DNA from: Sandaracinaceae bacterium
GTDB lineage: Bacteria > Myxococcota_A > Polyangia > Polyangiales > Houyiibacteriaceae
Assembly (NCBI GenBank): GCA_016706685.1
Contig: JADJJE010000019.1
Location: 62,001-126,000, forward strand
Direction of reading: 5' to 3'
DNA: 64,000 nucleotides
Shown: positions 1-10,660 of the stretch, piece by piece
Numbering within the stretch: position 1 is the stretch's first letter
How the letters are laid out: every line of letters starts with the position of its first letter
The notes under the pieces: generated by a model
Told to the model about the DNA's origin: nothing
Databases searched by the model: none
What the model saw: only the letters and a program-made list of their open reading frames with translations
Translations under genes and position numbers: made by a program

Positions 1-1760
1 CCGACGCGCTGGCCCTCGGGCAGGAGGCGCAGGGCCTCTTCGAGCTGGCCCAGCAGGGGCTGCCCGTGGCCGCTGGGCGCGTGGTGCGGCTGGCCGGCGA
101 TCACCCCGACCAACGCTTGCTGGACGCGCTCCGGCGCGCGCTCGAAGAGCGGCCCTTCGTGCGGCTGCGCACGCTGTTCCCCACCGAGCACGCGGCGCTG
201 CGCTTCGACCGCCGCGCGGGCTTCCCCTCGGACGTCACGCGGGACACGGCGCTGCCCGAGGTGGTGGCGGCGCTGATCGACTCGCTGCGCTCGCCGGAGC
301 TGGCGGCCGCGCTGGGCGGCAGCCTGATGGGGCTGCACGTGCGCGTGCTGGGCTTCGACGTGCGCGACGCGGGCGAGCTCATCTCGGCGGACGCGCAGTC
401 CGGTGACCCGGACCGCTTGCTGGTCAGCTGCGTGGGCGCCGGCGCGGCCCCGTTCCAGATCGACCGCCGCTCCATGCACACCACGGCCGCGGGCGAGGGA
501 CTGAGCGGCGACGAAGCCGAGCGCCTGGCGGACCTGGCCGACCGCGCACAGCTGGCCCTCGGGCGCCCGCTGCGGCTCGAGTGGGGCCGCGACCAGGGCC
601 GCGACGTCATCACCAGCCTGCGCACGCTGACGTTCCGCGTGCCGCCGCACTCGCCGTGGCGGCGCGTGGCATTGATGGCCGCCGACGAGGGCGCCGTGTC
701 GCCGCTCACCGTGGATGCCCTCGACCGCGCGCTCGGCACCGGCGAGCCGGGGCCCCACGTGGAGCGCGCCGTGAAGCGTGTGTTCGCGCGGCCGTATCGC
801 CGGCTGGAGTCCGGTGGGGCGCTCGGCGCGGCGCGCACCTCGGTGCCTCGTGCCGCGGCCCAGGCGGCGCGCGCGGCCAAGGAGGCAGCCTTCTACGTGG
901 CGGACGCGAAGCGCTACGAGCGGGCCCATCCCGCGCGGCTCATCGAGGTGGACGCGCTCGACCTCGCGCACGTGAGCGACGAGGGCCTGCTGGACGCCAT
1001 GCGGCGCCGGCAGCGGCTGACCGCCGAGTGCCTGCTGCTGCTGGACCGCGGGCGCGTCACCACCCTGACCGTGCTCGAGGCGCTCGAGATGACGCTCGGG
1101 CCCCTGCCGCGCGAGTGCTACGGCGCGCTGGCCACCCCGCGGCGCACCCGCGAGCGCGAGCGCACGCTGGTCACGCTGGCGCGCTTCGGCAACCGCGTGA
1201 TCTCGGAGCTGGGCCGCCTCCCCGAGCGAGAGGCGCTGCCGTCGTCGCTCGGCCGGGAGTGGGACCGCGTGCGGGCCTCCGTCGCCGGCGTGCGCCCGCT
1301 GGGCATCGACGTGCGCCCCGGGGCGTTCGGCGACACCGACGCGGGTTTCCGCACGGAGCTGCAGCGCGTGGCGGCCCTCGACATCGACGCCAACGAGCGC
1401 GCCCGCAAGGACGCCATGCGGCGGCTGTCGGCCACGGCGCGCGGGCGCGACATGGGCCGCTCGCGCGAGGGGTTGGTCAGCTCGCTGGGCGGCCTCGCGG
1501 AGCGCGTGGCGGTGGTCAAGGGCGTGGTGGCCGAGCAGCTGGCCGCGTCGCTGCTGCGTCTGCGTGCCGGCGCGCTGGCGGTGGGCGCGCGCCTCGTGGA
1601 GCGCACCGTGCTGGACCACCCGAGCGACGCGCTGTACCTCACGCTGGCCGAGCTGGAAGAGGCTCTCATGGGAGAGCCCGGCGCCTACGCGAGCCGTGTG
1701 CGCCTGCGCCGCGAAGACGACGCCCGCTGGGCGAATTTCGAGGCCCCCCGGCGGGTCTGA
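1..1760 (+). CDS. PEP-utilising-enzyme-like protein, 5' part outside the window
   Basis: The frame is open from base 3 to the stop at 1758-1760, so the gene enters from upstream and 585 residues are visible. The middle has a segment around LGRPLRLEWGRD, which resembles the end of the ATP-grasp domain of PEP synthase and rifampin phosphotransferase. Near the C-terminus HPSDALYLTLAELEEAL matches the linker that precedes the swivelling phospho-histidine domain in those enzymes. The protein stops about 30 residues later, so the His domain is absent here. It may be a degenerate or split member whose His domain is encoded elsewhere. Family assignment is by motif recall and the substrate is unknown. 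Confidence 0.6.
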   Translation, partial: DALALGQEAQGLFELAQQGLPVAAGRVVRLAGDHPDQRLLDALRRALEERPFVRLRTLFPTEHAALRFDRRAGFPSDVTRDTALPEVVAALIDSLRSPELAAALGGSLMGLHVRVLGFDVRDAGELISADAQSGDPDRLLVSCVGAGAAPFQIDRRSMHTTAAGEGLSGDEAERLADLADRAQLALGRPLRLEWGRDQGRDVITSLRTLTFRVPPHSPWRRVALMAADEGAVSPLTVDALDRALGTGEPGPHVERAVKRVFARPYRRLESGGALGAARTSVPRAAAQAARAAKEAAFYVADAKRYERAHPARLIEVDALDLAHVSDEGLLDAMRRRQRLTAECLLLLDRGRVTTLTVLEALEMTLGPLPRECYGALATPRRTRERERTLVTLARFGNRVISELGRLPEREALPSSLGREWDRVRASVAGVRPLGIDVRPGAFGDTDAGFRTELQRVAALDIDANERARKDAMRRLSATARGRDMGRSREGLVSSLGGLAERVAVVKGVVAEQLAASLLRLRAGALAVGARLVERTVLDHPSDALYLTLAELEEALMGEPGAYASRVRLRREDDARWANFEAPRRV

Positions 1761-1835
1761 GAGCGCTATTCTCCGGCGGCCGCGGCGCGCGACCACGCGG
1801 TGTTCCACTTCCTGGGTCGCACCACAGAGCCCGCC

Positions 1836-2617
1836 ATGCGCGACGACGCCTTTGTCCTGCTTGCCCACGAGGGGCCCCTCAGCCTCGTGACCATGAACCG
1901 CCCCGACAAGCTGAACGCGCTCAGCCAAGAGGTGCTCGCGGATCTCAAGGCGGCCATCGCCGAGATCAAGGCGCGCCCGGCCACCCGCGTGGTCATCCTC
2001 ACGGGCGAGGGCAAGGCCTTCGTGGCCGGCGCGGACATCGCAGGCATGCGCGGCCTGAACCCCATCGAGGCACGCTCCTTCGCGGCCTATGGGCACCAGG
2101 TCTTCGCGTCGCTCGAGCAGCTCGCCTGCCCGGTCATCGCGGCGGTCAACGGCTTCGCCCTGGGTGGTGGCTGCGAGCTGGCGCTGGCGTGCGACTTCAT
2201 CTACGCGTCGGAGCGCGCCAAGTTCGGGCAGCCCGAGGTGGGCCTGGGCGTGACCCCGGCTTCGGCGGCACCCAGCGTCTGGCGCGCCGCGTGGGCCTCG
2301 GCCTCGCGCGCGAGCTGGTCTACACGGGCCGCATCATCGACGCCGCCGAGGCGCTGCGCATTGGGCTGGTGAACGCCACCTTCGCGCCCGACGCGCTCTT
2401 GGACGAGGCGCGCAAGACCGCCGCGCTGATCGCCGCGCAAGGCCCCCTGGCCGTGAGCCTCTGCAAAGAGGTCATGAACGCCGGGGAAGGGCGCCCCCTG
2501 CCGGACGGCAACGCCCTCGAGGTGGACGCCTTCGGCCGCGCGTTCGAGTCCCCGGAGCGGAGCGAGGGCATGAGCGCCTTCCTCGAGAAGCGGAAGGCCA
2601 CGTTCAGCGACCGCTGA
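1836..2617 (+). pseudogene. enoyl-CoA hydratase/isomerase (crotonase family), single-base frameshift
   Basis: Two frames join into one crotonase of about 260 residues, the usual length. The first frame starts at ATG 1836 and carries the oxyanion-hole segment VAGADIAGM, then NGFALGGGCELALACDF with the first catalytic Glu, then GQPEVGLGV with the second. After 2256 the expected PGFGGTQRLARRVG continues only in the +2 frame, through to the stop at 2617. One G is missing from the CCCCGG run at 2254-2259. The downstream frame is fully conserved, so this is either a sequencing or assembly error or a very recent lesion. The enzyme would hydrate trans-2-enoyl-CoA in beta-oxidation. A GTG at 1800 is an alternative start, and a TATTCT hexamer lies at 1767-1772. 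Confidence 0.88.
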
Positions 2618-2635
2618 GCGCTCCCGGCGACGGGC

Positions 2636-3457
2636 TCACTCGCCGTCGTAGAAGTGCTGCTCGTGGCAATCGAAGAGGTAGCGCGAGGGGCCCTCGTCGT
2701 CGTCTTCGAGCGCGGGCAGCACCTCGAGCTCGTGGCCGAAGTGGGTGGCCATGGCGTCTGCCGTGCGGGCCTGCTGCCATGCATCGAACGCGATGCGCGC
2801 GTCGTCGCAGCGCCCCATGGCGGCCAGCGTGTCGGCCTCGAGCGCCCGCAGCGGCGCGGCCCCGGCACCCACGCGGCGGGCGATGGCCAGGTCGCTGAGC
2901 GCGCGCTCGTGGTGACCGTTCTGGACCGAGTGCCAGGCGCGGGCCAGGTAGAGCTCCGGGTCCCACGGGTCCACCTGGGCACGGCGCTCCACCGCGAGCA
3001 GCTGCAGCGCCTGCGCGTCATCGTCATAGGCGGGCGGGCGCACGTCTTCGACCCCTAGGTCGGTCTTGCGCCACAGCAGCACCGCGCCCACCAGCATGAG
3101 GGCACTGATGATGACCCCGGTGGCCGCGCCGATGGGGGGCCACGCGCGCGCCACCGGCATGGGCAGCGAGGCCACGGCCTGGAACGCCGACAGGCCCGCG
3201 AGGACGCCCAGCGTGACCCCCAGCAGCAGCCCGAGCGGCGCGCCGGGGCGGTCCACCGCCATGGGTCCCACCCAGCGCACGCCCCAGAAGGCCAGCAGGC
3301 CCACGCACGTGAGGCATGGGCCGATGGCGGCCGCGCGCACGTCCACTTCGGCCTCCACGCGCTCGAACAGCAGCGCGATGCCGCGCGCGAAGAGCTGCGG
3401 CAGCGCGGCGGCGAGCACCACGCCGAGCGCGGGCATGAGGAACACGTCGGGCGTCAT
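2636..3457 (-). CDS. membrane protein with C-terminal TPR-like region
   Basis: The protein has 273 residues from ATG 3457. The first 130 residues hold about four hydrophobic segments, including one starting LGLLLGVTLGVLAGLSAF and one around GVIISALMLVGAVLLW. The cytoplasmic C-terminal half is helical, with a TPR-like pattern (YLARAWHSVQNGHHERALSDLAIARR) and an acidic end. It lies 10 bp downstream of xthA on the same strand and is probably cotranscribed with it. I do not recognise the family; the membrane-plus-TPR reading is from the sequence. Confidence 0.75.
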   Translation of the reverse strand: MTPDVFLMPALGVVLAAALPQLFARGIALLFERVEAEVDVRAAAIGPCLTCVGLLAFWGVRWVGPMAVDRPGAPLGLLLGVTLGVLAGLSAFQAVASLPMPVARAWPPIGAATGVIISALMLVGAVLLWRKTDLGVEDVRPPAYDDDAQALQLLAVERRAQVDPWDPELYLARAWHSVQNGHHERALSDLAIARRVGAGAAPLRALEADTLAAMGRCDDARIAFDAWQQARTADAMATHFGHELEVLPALEDDDEGPSRYLFDCHEQHFYDGE

Positions 3458-3467
3458 GCGGGGCAGC

Positions 3468-4253
3468 TCACGCGTCGAACTCCACCATGACCGGGGCGTG
3501 GTCGGAGGGCCCGCTCTTCGTGGCGTCGGCGGCGCGCTCCACGCGGTCCACCATGGCGCCGATGCACGCGCTCGCCAGCCGGGGTGTGCAGTACACGTGG
3601 TCGATGCGTAGCCCGTTGCCGCGCTCGAAGCCGAGGCCGCGATAGTCCCACCAGGTGTGCACGCCGCCCGTAGGGTGAAAGGGACGCACCACGTCCACGA
3701 GGCCAAAGTCCGCGATGTGACGCAGCGCGCTGCGCACCTCGGGGTTGGCCAATACACCCGCGTGCCACTCCTCGGGGCGCGCCATGTCGTCGTCGTGGAG
3801 CGCCACGTTGAAGTCGCCGCACAGGACCACCGCGTCGGTCTCCGCGCTGTAGCGCTGGTCCAGCACCTCTCGCAAGCGCTTCATCCACGCCAGCTTGAAC
3901 GGGTATTTGTCGGAGTCGAGCGAGCCGCCGTTGGGGAAGTAGGCGCACACCACGGTGACCCCGCGCACGCGGGCCGATATGAGCCTGGCCTGCTCGTCGA
4001 AGGCCGGGTCGCCCAGCCCCAGCTGCACGTCCGTGAGCGGATCCAACGACAGGATGGCCACCCCGTTGTAGGTCTTCTGCGCGTTGAGGGCGATGTGGTA
4101 GCCGAGCGCCGCCACCTCCACGCTGGGGAAGGTGTCCTCGAGGCCCTTGAGCTCCTGCAGGCACAGCACGTCGGGCCGGTGCTCGGTCAGCCACGCCACC
4201 AGCCGGTCGCCGCGGGCCTTCACGGAGTTGATGTTCCACGTGACGAGCTTCAT
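3468..4253 (-). CDS. xthA: exodeoxyribonuclease III / AP endonuclease
   Basis: The 261-residue protein has the normal ExoIII length. It starts MKLVTWNINSVKAR, with the metal-site Asn, and has LCLQELKG with the metal-binding Glu, CGDFNVALHDDD with the catalytic Asp-x-Asn pair, and the final SDHAPV with the catalytic His. It cleaves 5' of abasic sites and trims 3' ends in base-excision repair. ATG 4253 is chosen because it gives the canonical N-terminus. The gene is divergent from ridA with only 24 bp between the two start codons, and the membrane-TPR gene follows 10 bp downstream. Confidence 0.96.
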   Translation of the reverse strand: MKLVTWNINSVKARGDRLVAWLTEHRPDVLCLQELKGLEDTFPSVEVAALGYHIALNAQKTYNGVAILSLDPLTDVQLGLGDPAFDEQARLISARVRGVTVVCAYFPNGGSLDSDKYPFKLAWMKRLREVLDQRYSAETDAVVLCGDFNVALHDDDMARPEEWHAGVLANPEVRSALRHIADFGLVDVVRPFHPTGGVHTWWDYRGLGFERGNGLRIDHVYCTPRLASACIGAMVDRVERAADATKSGPSDHAPVMVEFDA

Positions 4254-4261
4254 CGGCCGCT

Positions 4262-4271
4262 GGTGTAGCAT
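4262..4271. promoter_or_regulatory. overlapping divergent -10 hexamers of xthA and ridA
   Basis: On the plus strand TAGCAT (4266-4271) lies 6 nt before the ridA ATG. On the minus strand TACACC (4262-4267) lies 8 nt before the xthA ATG. The hexamers share two base pairs and each -35 region would fall inside the other gene. Both transcripts would be leaderless or nearly so. The call rests on position and consensus only. Confidence 0.4.
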
Positions 4272-4277
4272 GCCGTC

Positions 4278-4667
4278 ATGACGCTCGAAGCCATCTCCAC
4301 CGCGGGCGCCCCCGCTGCCATCGGCCCCTACTCGCAGGCCATCGCCGCGGGGGGGTTCGTGTTCTGCTCCGGCCAGCTGCCCATGGACCCGGCCACCGGC
4401 CAGCTCATCCCGGGGGGCGACATCGCCGCCGACACCCGGCGCGTCATGGACAACATCGTGGCCATCCTGACCGCGGCCGGCACCGACCTCGCGCGCGCCG
4501 TGAAGGCCACCGTCTACTGCACCGACCTCGCGGACTACGCCGCCATCAACGCCGTCTACGCCACCTACTTCGAGGGCCTGGTGCCCCCCGCCCGCGCTGC
4601 GGTCCAGGTCGCCGCTCTCCCGAAGGGAGCTAAAGTCGAGATCGAGCTGGTCGCGCTTCTGCGATGA
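4278..4667 (+). CDS. ridA: RidA family reactive enamine/imine deaminase
   Basis: This 129-residue protein has the standard RidA length and signature: GPYSQA near residue 15, CSGQLPMDP near 33, the substrate-binding Arg in VPPARAAVQVAALPKGA near 105, and a final VEIELVALLR strand. RidA trimers hydrolyse 2-aminoacrylate and related enamines released by PLP enzymes, protecting them from damage. The start follows a TAGCAT hexamer by 6 nt. It is divergent from xthA and 61 bp upstream of a lipoprotein gene. Confidence 0.95.
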   Translation: MTLEAISTAGAPAAIGPYSQAIAAGGFVFCSGQLPMDPATGQLIPGGDIAADTRRVMDNIVAILTAAGTDLARAVKATVYCTDLADYAAINAVYATYFEGLVPPARAAVQVAALPKGAKVEIELVALLR

Positions 4668-4728
4668 CATCTCGACTGCATGCCTCAGCCCCTCCCGCCC
4701 AAGCAAGCGAGAACATGCGAGAACCCCA

Positions 4729-5253
4729 ATGCCCCTGCGACCCTCGACACCCACCAGGCCACGCGTGTGGGCTCGCGCGTCGCGCGGGGTCATGGCGCTC
4801 GCGCTGGGGCTAGGCATCTTCGGCTGTTCGGCCCGGGCCCCGAGCGCGGCCACCAGCCCGGCTGCGGCCAGCACAGGAGGGGAACGCGAGACGGCCAGCG
4901 AGGTGGTCTACAGCGAGGAGGCCCCCGGCGCCGGGTACAGCGCCGACGGAGTGTCCGGCGAGGCCGAGCCCTCGGTGGCCCCCGACGACGCGGAGAGCAT
5001 GGACGCCGCCGATGCCTACGAGGCGCTCCGCAGCGTTTCGGCCGACTACGACGCGCTGATGGACCGCAGCTCGGCCGACTGCCCCGAGGCCGAGCGCCTG
5101 GTGCAGCGCATCTGCTACTTGGCGGAGCGCGTGTGTGGCCTCGAAGGCGTGGACCGGCCCGACCCCAACGACACCGATGGGCCAGCCCGCTGCGACGAGG
5201 CCCGCGCGCGTTGTGCGTCCTCCGAGGCCCGCCTCGAGCGAGCCTGCTCGTAG
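4729..5253 (+). CDS. lipoprotein of unknown function
   Basis: The protein has 174 residues. A basic N-terminus and hydrophobic stretch end in the lipobox LGIFGC near residue 33, so it should be lipid-anchored in an envelope membrane. An Ala/Glu/Ser-rich linker follows. The last 60 residues hold five or six spaced Cys in a helical pattern (CPEAERLVQRICYLAERVC, then CDEARARCASSE), which suggests a small disulfide-bonded helical domain. I do not recognise a named family. It lies upstream of nhaA but is separated from it by a 167-bp structured region. Confidence 0.8.
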   Translation: MPLRPSTPTRPRVWARASRGVMALALGLGIFGCSARAPSAATSPAAASTGGERETASEVVYSEEAPGAGYSADGVSGEAEPSVAPDDAESMDAADAYEALRSVSADYDALMDRSSADCPEAERLVQRICYLAERVCGLEGVDRPDPNDTDGPARCDEARARCASSEARLERACS

Positions 5254-5352
5254 GCAGCGGCGACCCCGCGGAAAAGGTCACCCCTCGCTCGACGAGCCCC
5301 GAGCCCCGTGCCACGGTCTTGGCTCTCCAGTACACGAAGGGTGCGGTGCCGC

Positions 5353-5415
5353 GTTGGCCCCGCAGGTCTGTGGATGGTCGGGCCGCCATCCCCGTTGGAC
5401 AACACCAACAGGGAT
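5353..5415 (+). promoter_or_regulatory. structured nhaA leader with competing helices around the ribosome-binding site
   Basis: GGATGG (5372-5377) can pair perfectly with CCATCC (5386-5391). The same ATCC bases also belong to ATCCCCGTTGG (5388-5398), which pairs with CCAACAGGGAT (5405-5415) at 10 of 11 positions over a 6-nt loop. The second helix buries AGGG (5410-5413), the likely Shine-Dalgarno for the nhaA ATG at 5421. A second GTTGG copy at 5353-5357 could compete for CCAAC. This is the layout of a translational on/off switch. NhaA genes are known to sit under the nhaA-I and nhaA-II (lithium-sensing) RNA motifs; membership of either is not shown here. Confidence 0.5.
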
Positions 5416-5420
5416 AGTGC

Positions 5421-6842
5421 ATGTCGACCTCCATCACCCCGGGGCCTGGCCCTCTTTCGTCTCCTCCGCCCGAAGCCTGGGAGCCACTCGTGCGCGTGGC
5501 TCGTCTGGCGGGTCGCCCGCTCGAGCGCTTCCTGCGCATCGAGGCCGCGAGCGGCATCCTCTTGCTCCTCTCCGCGGCCGCGGCGCTGGCCTGGGCGAAC
5601 TCGCCATGGGCCAGCAGCTATGACTACGTGTGGCACACGCCGGTGGGCGTCCGTCTGGGCGGCTTCTCCTTCGAGCGCTCGCTCGAGTGGTACGTCAACG
5701 ACGCCTTGATGGTGATCTTCTTCTTCGTGGTGGGCCTCGAGATCCGCCGCGAGATGCACCACGGCGAGCTGTCCGAGTGGCGGCGCGCCGCGATCCCTGC
5801 GGCCGCTGCGCTGGGTGGCATGCTGGCCCCGGCAGGCCTCTACCTCGCGTTCGCCGGTGAGCCGGCCACCCGCTCCGGCTGGGGTGTCCCCATGGCCACG
5901 GACATCGCGTTCGCGGTGGGCATCCTCACGCTGCTCGGCAAGCGCGCGCCCGCGGCCCTGCGAGTGCTGCTGCTCGCCGTAGCGGTGATCGACGACCTCG
6001 GGGCCATCGTGGTCATCGCGCTGTTCTACTCGTCGGGCGTGTCGCTCGTGGGGCTGCTGGTGGCCGCCCTCGGCGTGCTGGGCGTGTTCGCCATGCAGCG
6101 GCTCGGCGTGCGCTCGAAGCTGGCCTACATCGCCCCCGCCTTCGTGGCCTGGGCGGGCATCTACGCTGCGGGCATCCACCCCACCATCGCAGGCGTCATC
6201 GTGGGGCTCATCACGCCGGTGCGCGCGTGGCTGGGGCCCGAGGGCTTCGTGGCCGGCGTTCGTCCGCAGCTCGAGCGCCTCTCACAGGCGGCGCCGGGCT
6301 CGCTCGACCCCCACGAGCTCGCCGAGACGCTGCGGGTCGTCGACGCGGCGCGCCGTGAGGCCATGTCGCCCGCCGAGAGTCTCATCGAGAAGCTGCACCC
6401 CTTCGTGGCCTTCGGCATCATGCCCATCTTCGCGCTGGCCAACGCGGGTGTGACCGTGTCCGGAGGCGCGCTGGACGCGGACTCGTGGCGCGTGGCCACG
6501 GCGGTGACGGTGGGGCTCGTGGTGGGCAAGCCGCTGGGGGTGCTGCTGGCCATGTGCCTGGCGCTGCGCTTCCGCCTGGGGACGCTGCCCGTGGGCCTCA
6601 CCATGCGGCACCTGCTGGTGCTCGGCGTGGTCGCCGGCGTGGGCTTCACCATGGCGCTCTTCATCGCGGCGCTCGCGTTCACCGACGCGCACCTGCTGGC
6701 TGCCGCCAAGCTGGGTGTGCTGGCGGCGAGCGGCGCAGCGGGTGTCCTCGCGCTGGTGCTGGGTCGAGTCCTGCTCACGCCCGTCGGCGTGGCCGGCGCC
6801 GCCGAGACCGCCGACGAAGCCGAGAGCTCCACCGCGCTCTGA
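5421..6842 (+). CDS. nhaA: Na+/H+ antiporter NhaA
   Basis: This 473-residue inner-membrane protein exchanges cytoplasmic Na+ (or Li+) for protons in pH and sodium homeostasis. It shows the NhaA signature: an opening helix with LLLLSAAAALAWANSPW, then NDALMVIFFFVVGLEIRRE, MATDIAFAVGIL, the essential Asp pair in AVAVIDDLGAIVVIALFY, and GKPLGVLLA near the C-terminus. It is longer than the 388-residue E. coli enzyme because of extensions at both ends. ATG 5421 is preceded by AGGG at 7 nt, which a leader hairpin can sequester. Confidence 0.96.
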   Translation: MSTSITPGPGPLSSPPPEAWEPLVRVARLAGRPLERFLRIEAASGILLLLSAAAALAWANSPWASSYDYVWHTPVGVRLGGFSFERSLEWYVNDALMVIFFFVVGLEIRREMHHGELSEWRRAAIPAAAALGGMLAPAGLYLAFAGEPATRSGWGVPMATDIAFAVGILTLLGKRAPAALRVLLLAVAVIDDLGAIVVIALFYSSGVSLVGLLVAALGVLGVFAMQRLGVRSKLAYIAPAFVAWAGIYAAGIHPTIAGVIVGLITPVRAWLGPEGFVAGVRPQLERLSQAAPGSLDPHELAETLRVVDAARREAMSPAESLIEKLHPFVAFGIMPIFALANAGVTVSGGALDADSWRVATAVTVGLVVGKPLGVLLAMCLALRFRLGTLPVGLTMRHLLVLGVVAGVGFTMALFIAALAFTDAHLLAAAKLGVLAASGAAGVLALVLGRVLLTPVGVAGAAETADEAESSTAL

Positions 6843-6888
6843 GCGGGCGACTCCGTGGCGCGCCCGCAGCCTCGGAGGCCGAAGGCCG

Positions 6889-9345
<2,457 letters not shown>

Positions 9346-9429
9346 CGACGCCCCCAAGGCAAGAGAACCAACTGGACCTTACTACGCCGTGTGGCGCAGG
9401 GCTTTGCTTTACTCTTCCAGCAGGATCGC

Positions 9430-9435
9430 TATCCT
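9430..9435 (+). promoter_or_regulatory. -10 hexamer of the esterase gene
   Basis: TATCCT lies 7 nt before the GTG at 9443, so transcription should begin at or next to the start codon. The rest of the 97-bp gap (9346-9442) is shared with the divergent propeller lipoprotein gene. Confidence 0.4.
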
Positions 9436-9442
9436 GACGGCC

Positions 9443-10486
9443 GTGACGAGTTCCTTTCCCCCCCCGAAGGAACGCGTTCCGCAGCCGCATACCAATAAGG
9501 CTCGGGATCCGTTCGAACGCCACCCTGCATGGGGCGTGCGAACGACCGCCATGGTCCGCACCCTCAAGCGCGCTGCCCGCACGGTGACCGACCACCGCTC
9601 GCCGGTGCAGACGCGCGTCGCGCTCGAGAACCTCTCACGCCTGGCGCCCCCGGTGCGCGGCGTCAGCCAGCGGGCGGGTTCGCTCGGCGGAGTGCCCGCG
9701 CGCTGGTTCACGCCGCACGGGGCACATGCCCAGGGGCCCGTCCTCATGCACATCCACGGCGGCGGCTTCGCGCTGTGCTCGTCGCACGTGCACGCCACGT
9801 TCATCTCGGAGCTGGCGCGCGCCATCAACTGCCGCGCGGTGGGCATCGATTATCGCCTGGCTCCCGAGCACCCGTTCCCGCTGCCCATCGAGGACTGCTA
9901 CTCCGCCTACCTCGGGCTCCTGGACTCGGGCGTGGACGCCTCCCGCATCGTTCTCTCGGGCGACTCGGCCGGCGGCAACCTGGCGCTGGCCATGCTCCAG
10001 CGCGTGCGTGCCTCGGGCAAGCCGCTGCCGCGCCTGGTGCTGCTGCTCTCGCCCTGGGTGGACCTCGAGTGCCGCGGCGACAGCGTGCAGTTCAACGACC
10101 CGTACGACTACCTCTCGCGCGACCTGCTGGAACTCTTCGCGGCCTACTACCTGCAGGGCGCCGACCCGCGCGACCCGCAGGCGTCGCCCGTGCACGCGGA
10201 CCTCTCGGGCTTCCCGCCCATGCTGCTCCAGGCAGGCGGTGGCGAGACGCTGCTCTCCGAGATCCGCACCCTGGCGCGGCGTGCGGAGCGGCAGGGCGTG
10301 CGCGTGACGCTGCAAGAGTGGGAGGGCATGTGCCACGCCTTCCACGGGTTCAGCATGTTCATCCCCGAGGCGGCGCGCGCGTTCCACGAGATTGGCGCCT
10401 GGGTCAACGCGCAGCAGCAGTGGCCGCGGGCTGGGCTGCTGCAGCGCAGCGTGCCGCGCCTGCACCGGCTCTTCGCGCCGGCCTGA
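9443..10486 (+). CDS. alpha/beta hydrolase, hormone-sensitive-lipase (GDSAG) family
   Basis: The 347-residue protein has the oxyanion motif HIHGGGFALCS, the nucleophile elbow GDSAGGNLAL, and the catalytic His in CHAFHGF. The acid position reads GGGETLLSE, with Glu rather than the more common Asp. It is a carboxylesterase hydrolysing short- to medium-chain acyl esters. GTG 9443 is chosen because of the -10 hexamer 7 nt upstream; ATG 9551 would remove a poorly conserved N-terminal stretch. The C-terminal 30 residues are basic and not typical of the family. Confidence 0.9.
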   Translation: MTSSFPPPKERVPQPHTNKARDPFERHPAWGVRTTAMVRTLKRAARTVTDHRSPVQTRVALENLSRLAPPVRGVSQRAGSLGGVPARWFTPHGAHAQGPVLMHIHGGGFALCSSHVHATFISELARAINCRAVGIDYRLAPEHPFPLPIEDCYSAYLGLLDSGVDASRIVLSGDSAGGNLALAMLQRVRASGKPLPRLVLLLSPWVDLECRGDSVQFNDPYDYLSRDLLELFAAYYLQGADPRDPQASPVHADLSGFPPMLLQAGGGETLLSEIRTLARRAERQGVRVTLQEWEGMCHAFHGFSMFIPEAARAFHEIGAWVNAQQQWPRAGLLQRSVPRLHRLFAPA

Positions 10487-10660
10487 GAGGACGTCCGGCG
10501 GTCCCCACGGCGCTTGGGGGCGGCCGCTGTCGCGCCGTTTTTCACACGCGTGAACGATCGTGGGCACGAGCGCCGCCGCCGTGCTCTCGGCCGGGCGTTC
10601 GCCTCGCCTTTTGCCGAGAATTGTCCGCTTGGCACGGGGCCTGCTCAAGGGTGCTGGCGT

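Noticed and set aside
581..2255. Open frame in the +2 frame across the first gene
   Set aside because: Only its last part (after 2256) is real, as the second half of the frameshifted crotonase. The earlier Arg/Ala-rich part is a shadow of the PEP-utiliser-like gene.
10541..10554. TTCAC-ACGC-GTGAA inverted repeat
   Set aside because: Short arms in GC-rich DNA; no second copy seen and no promoter around it, so not reported as an operator.
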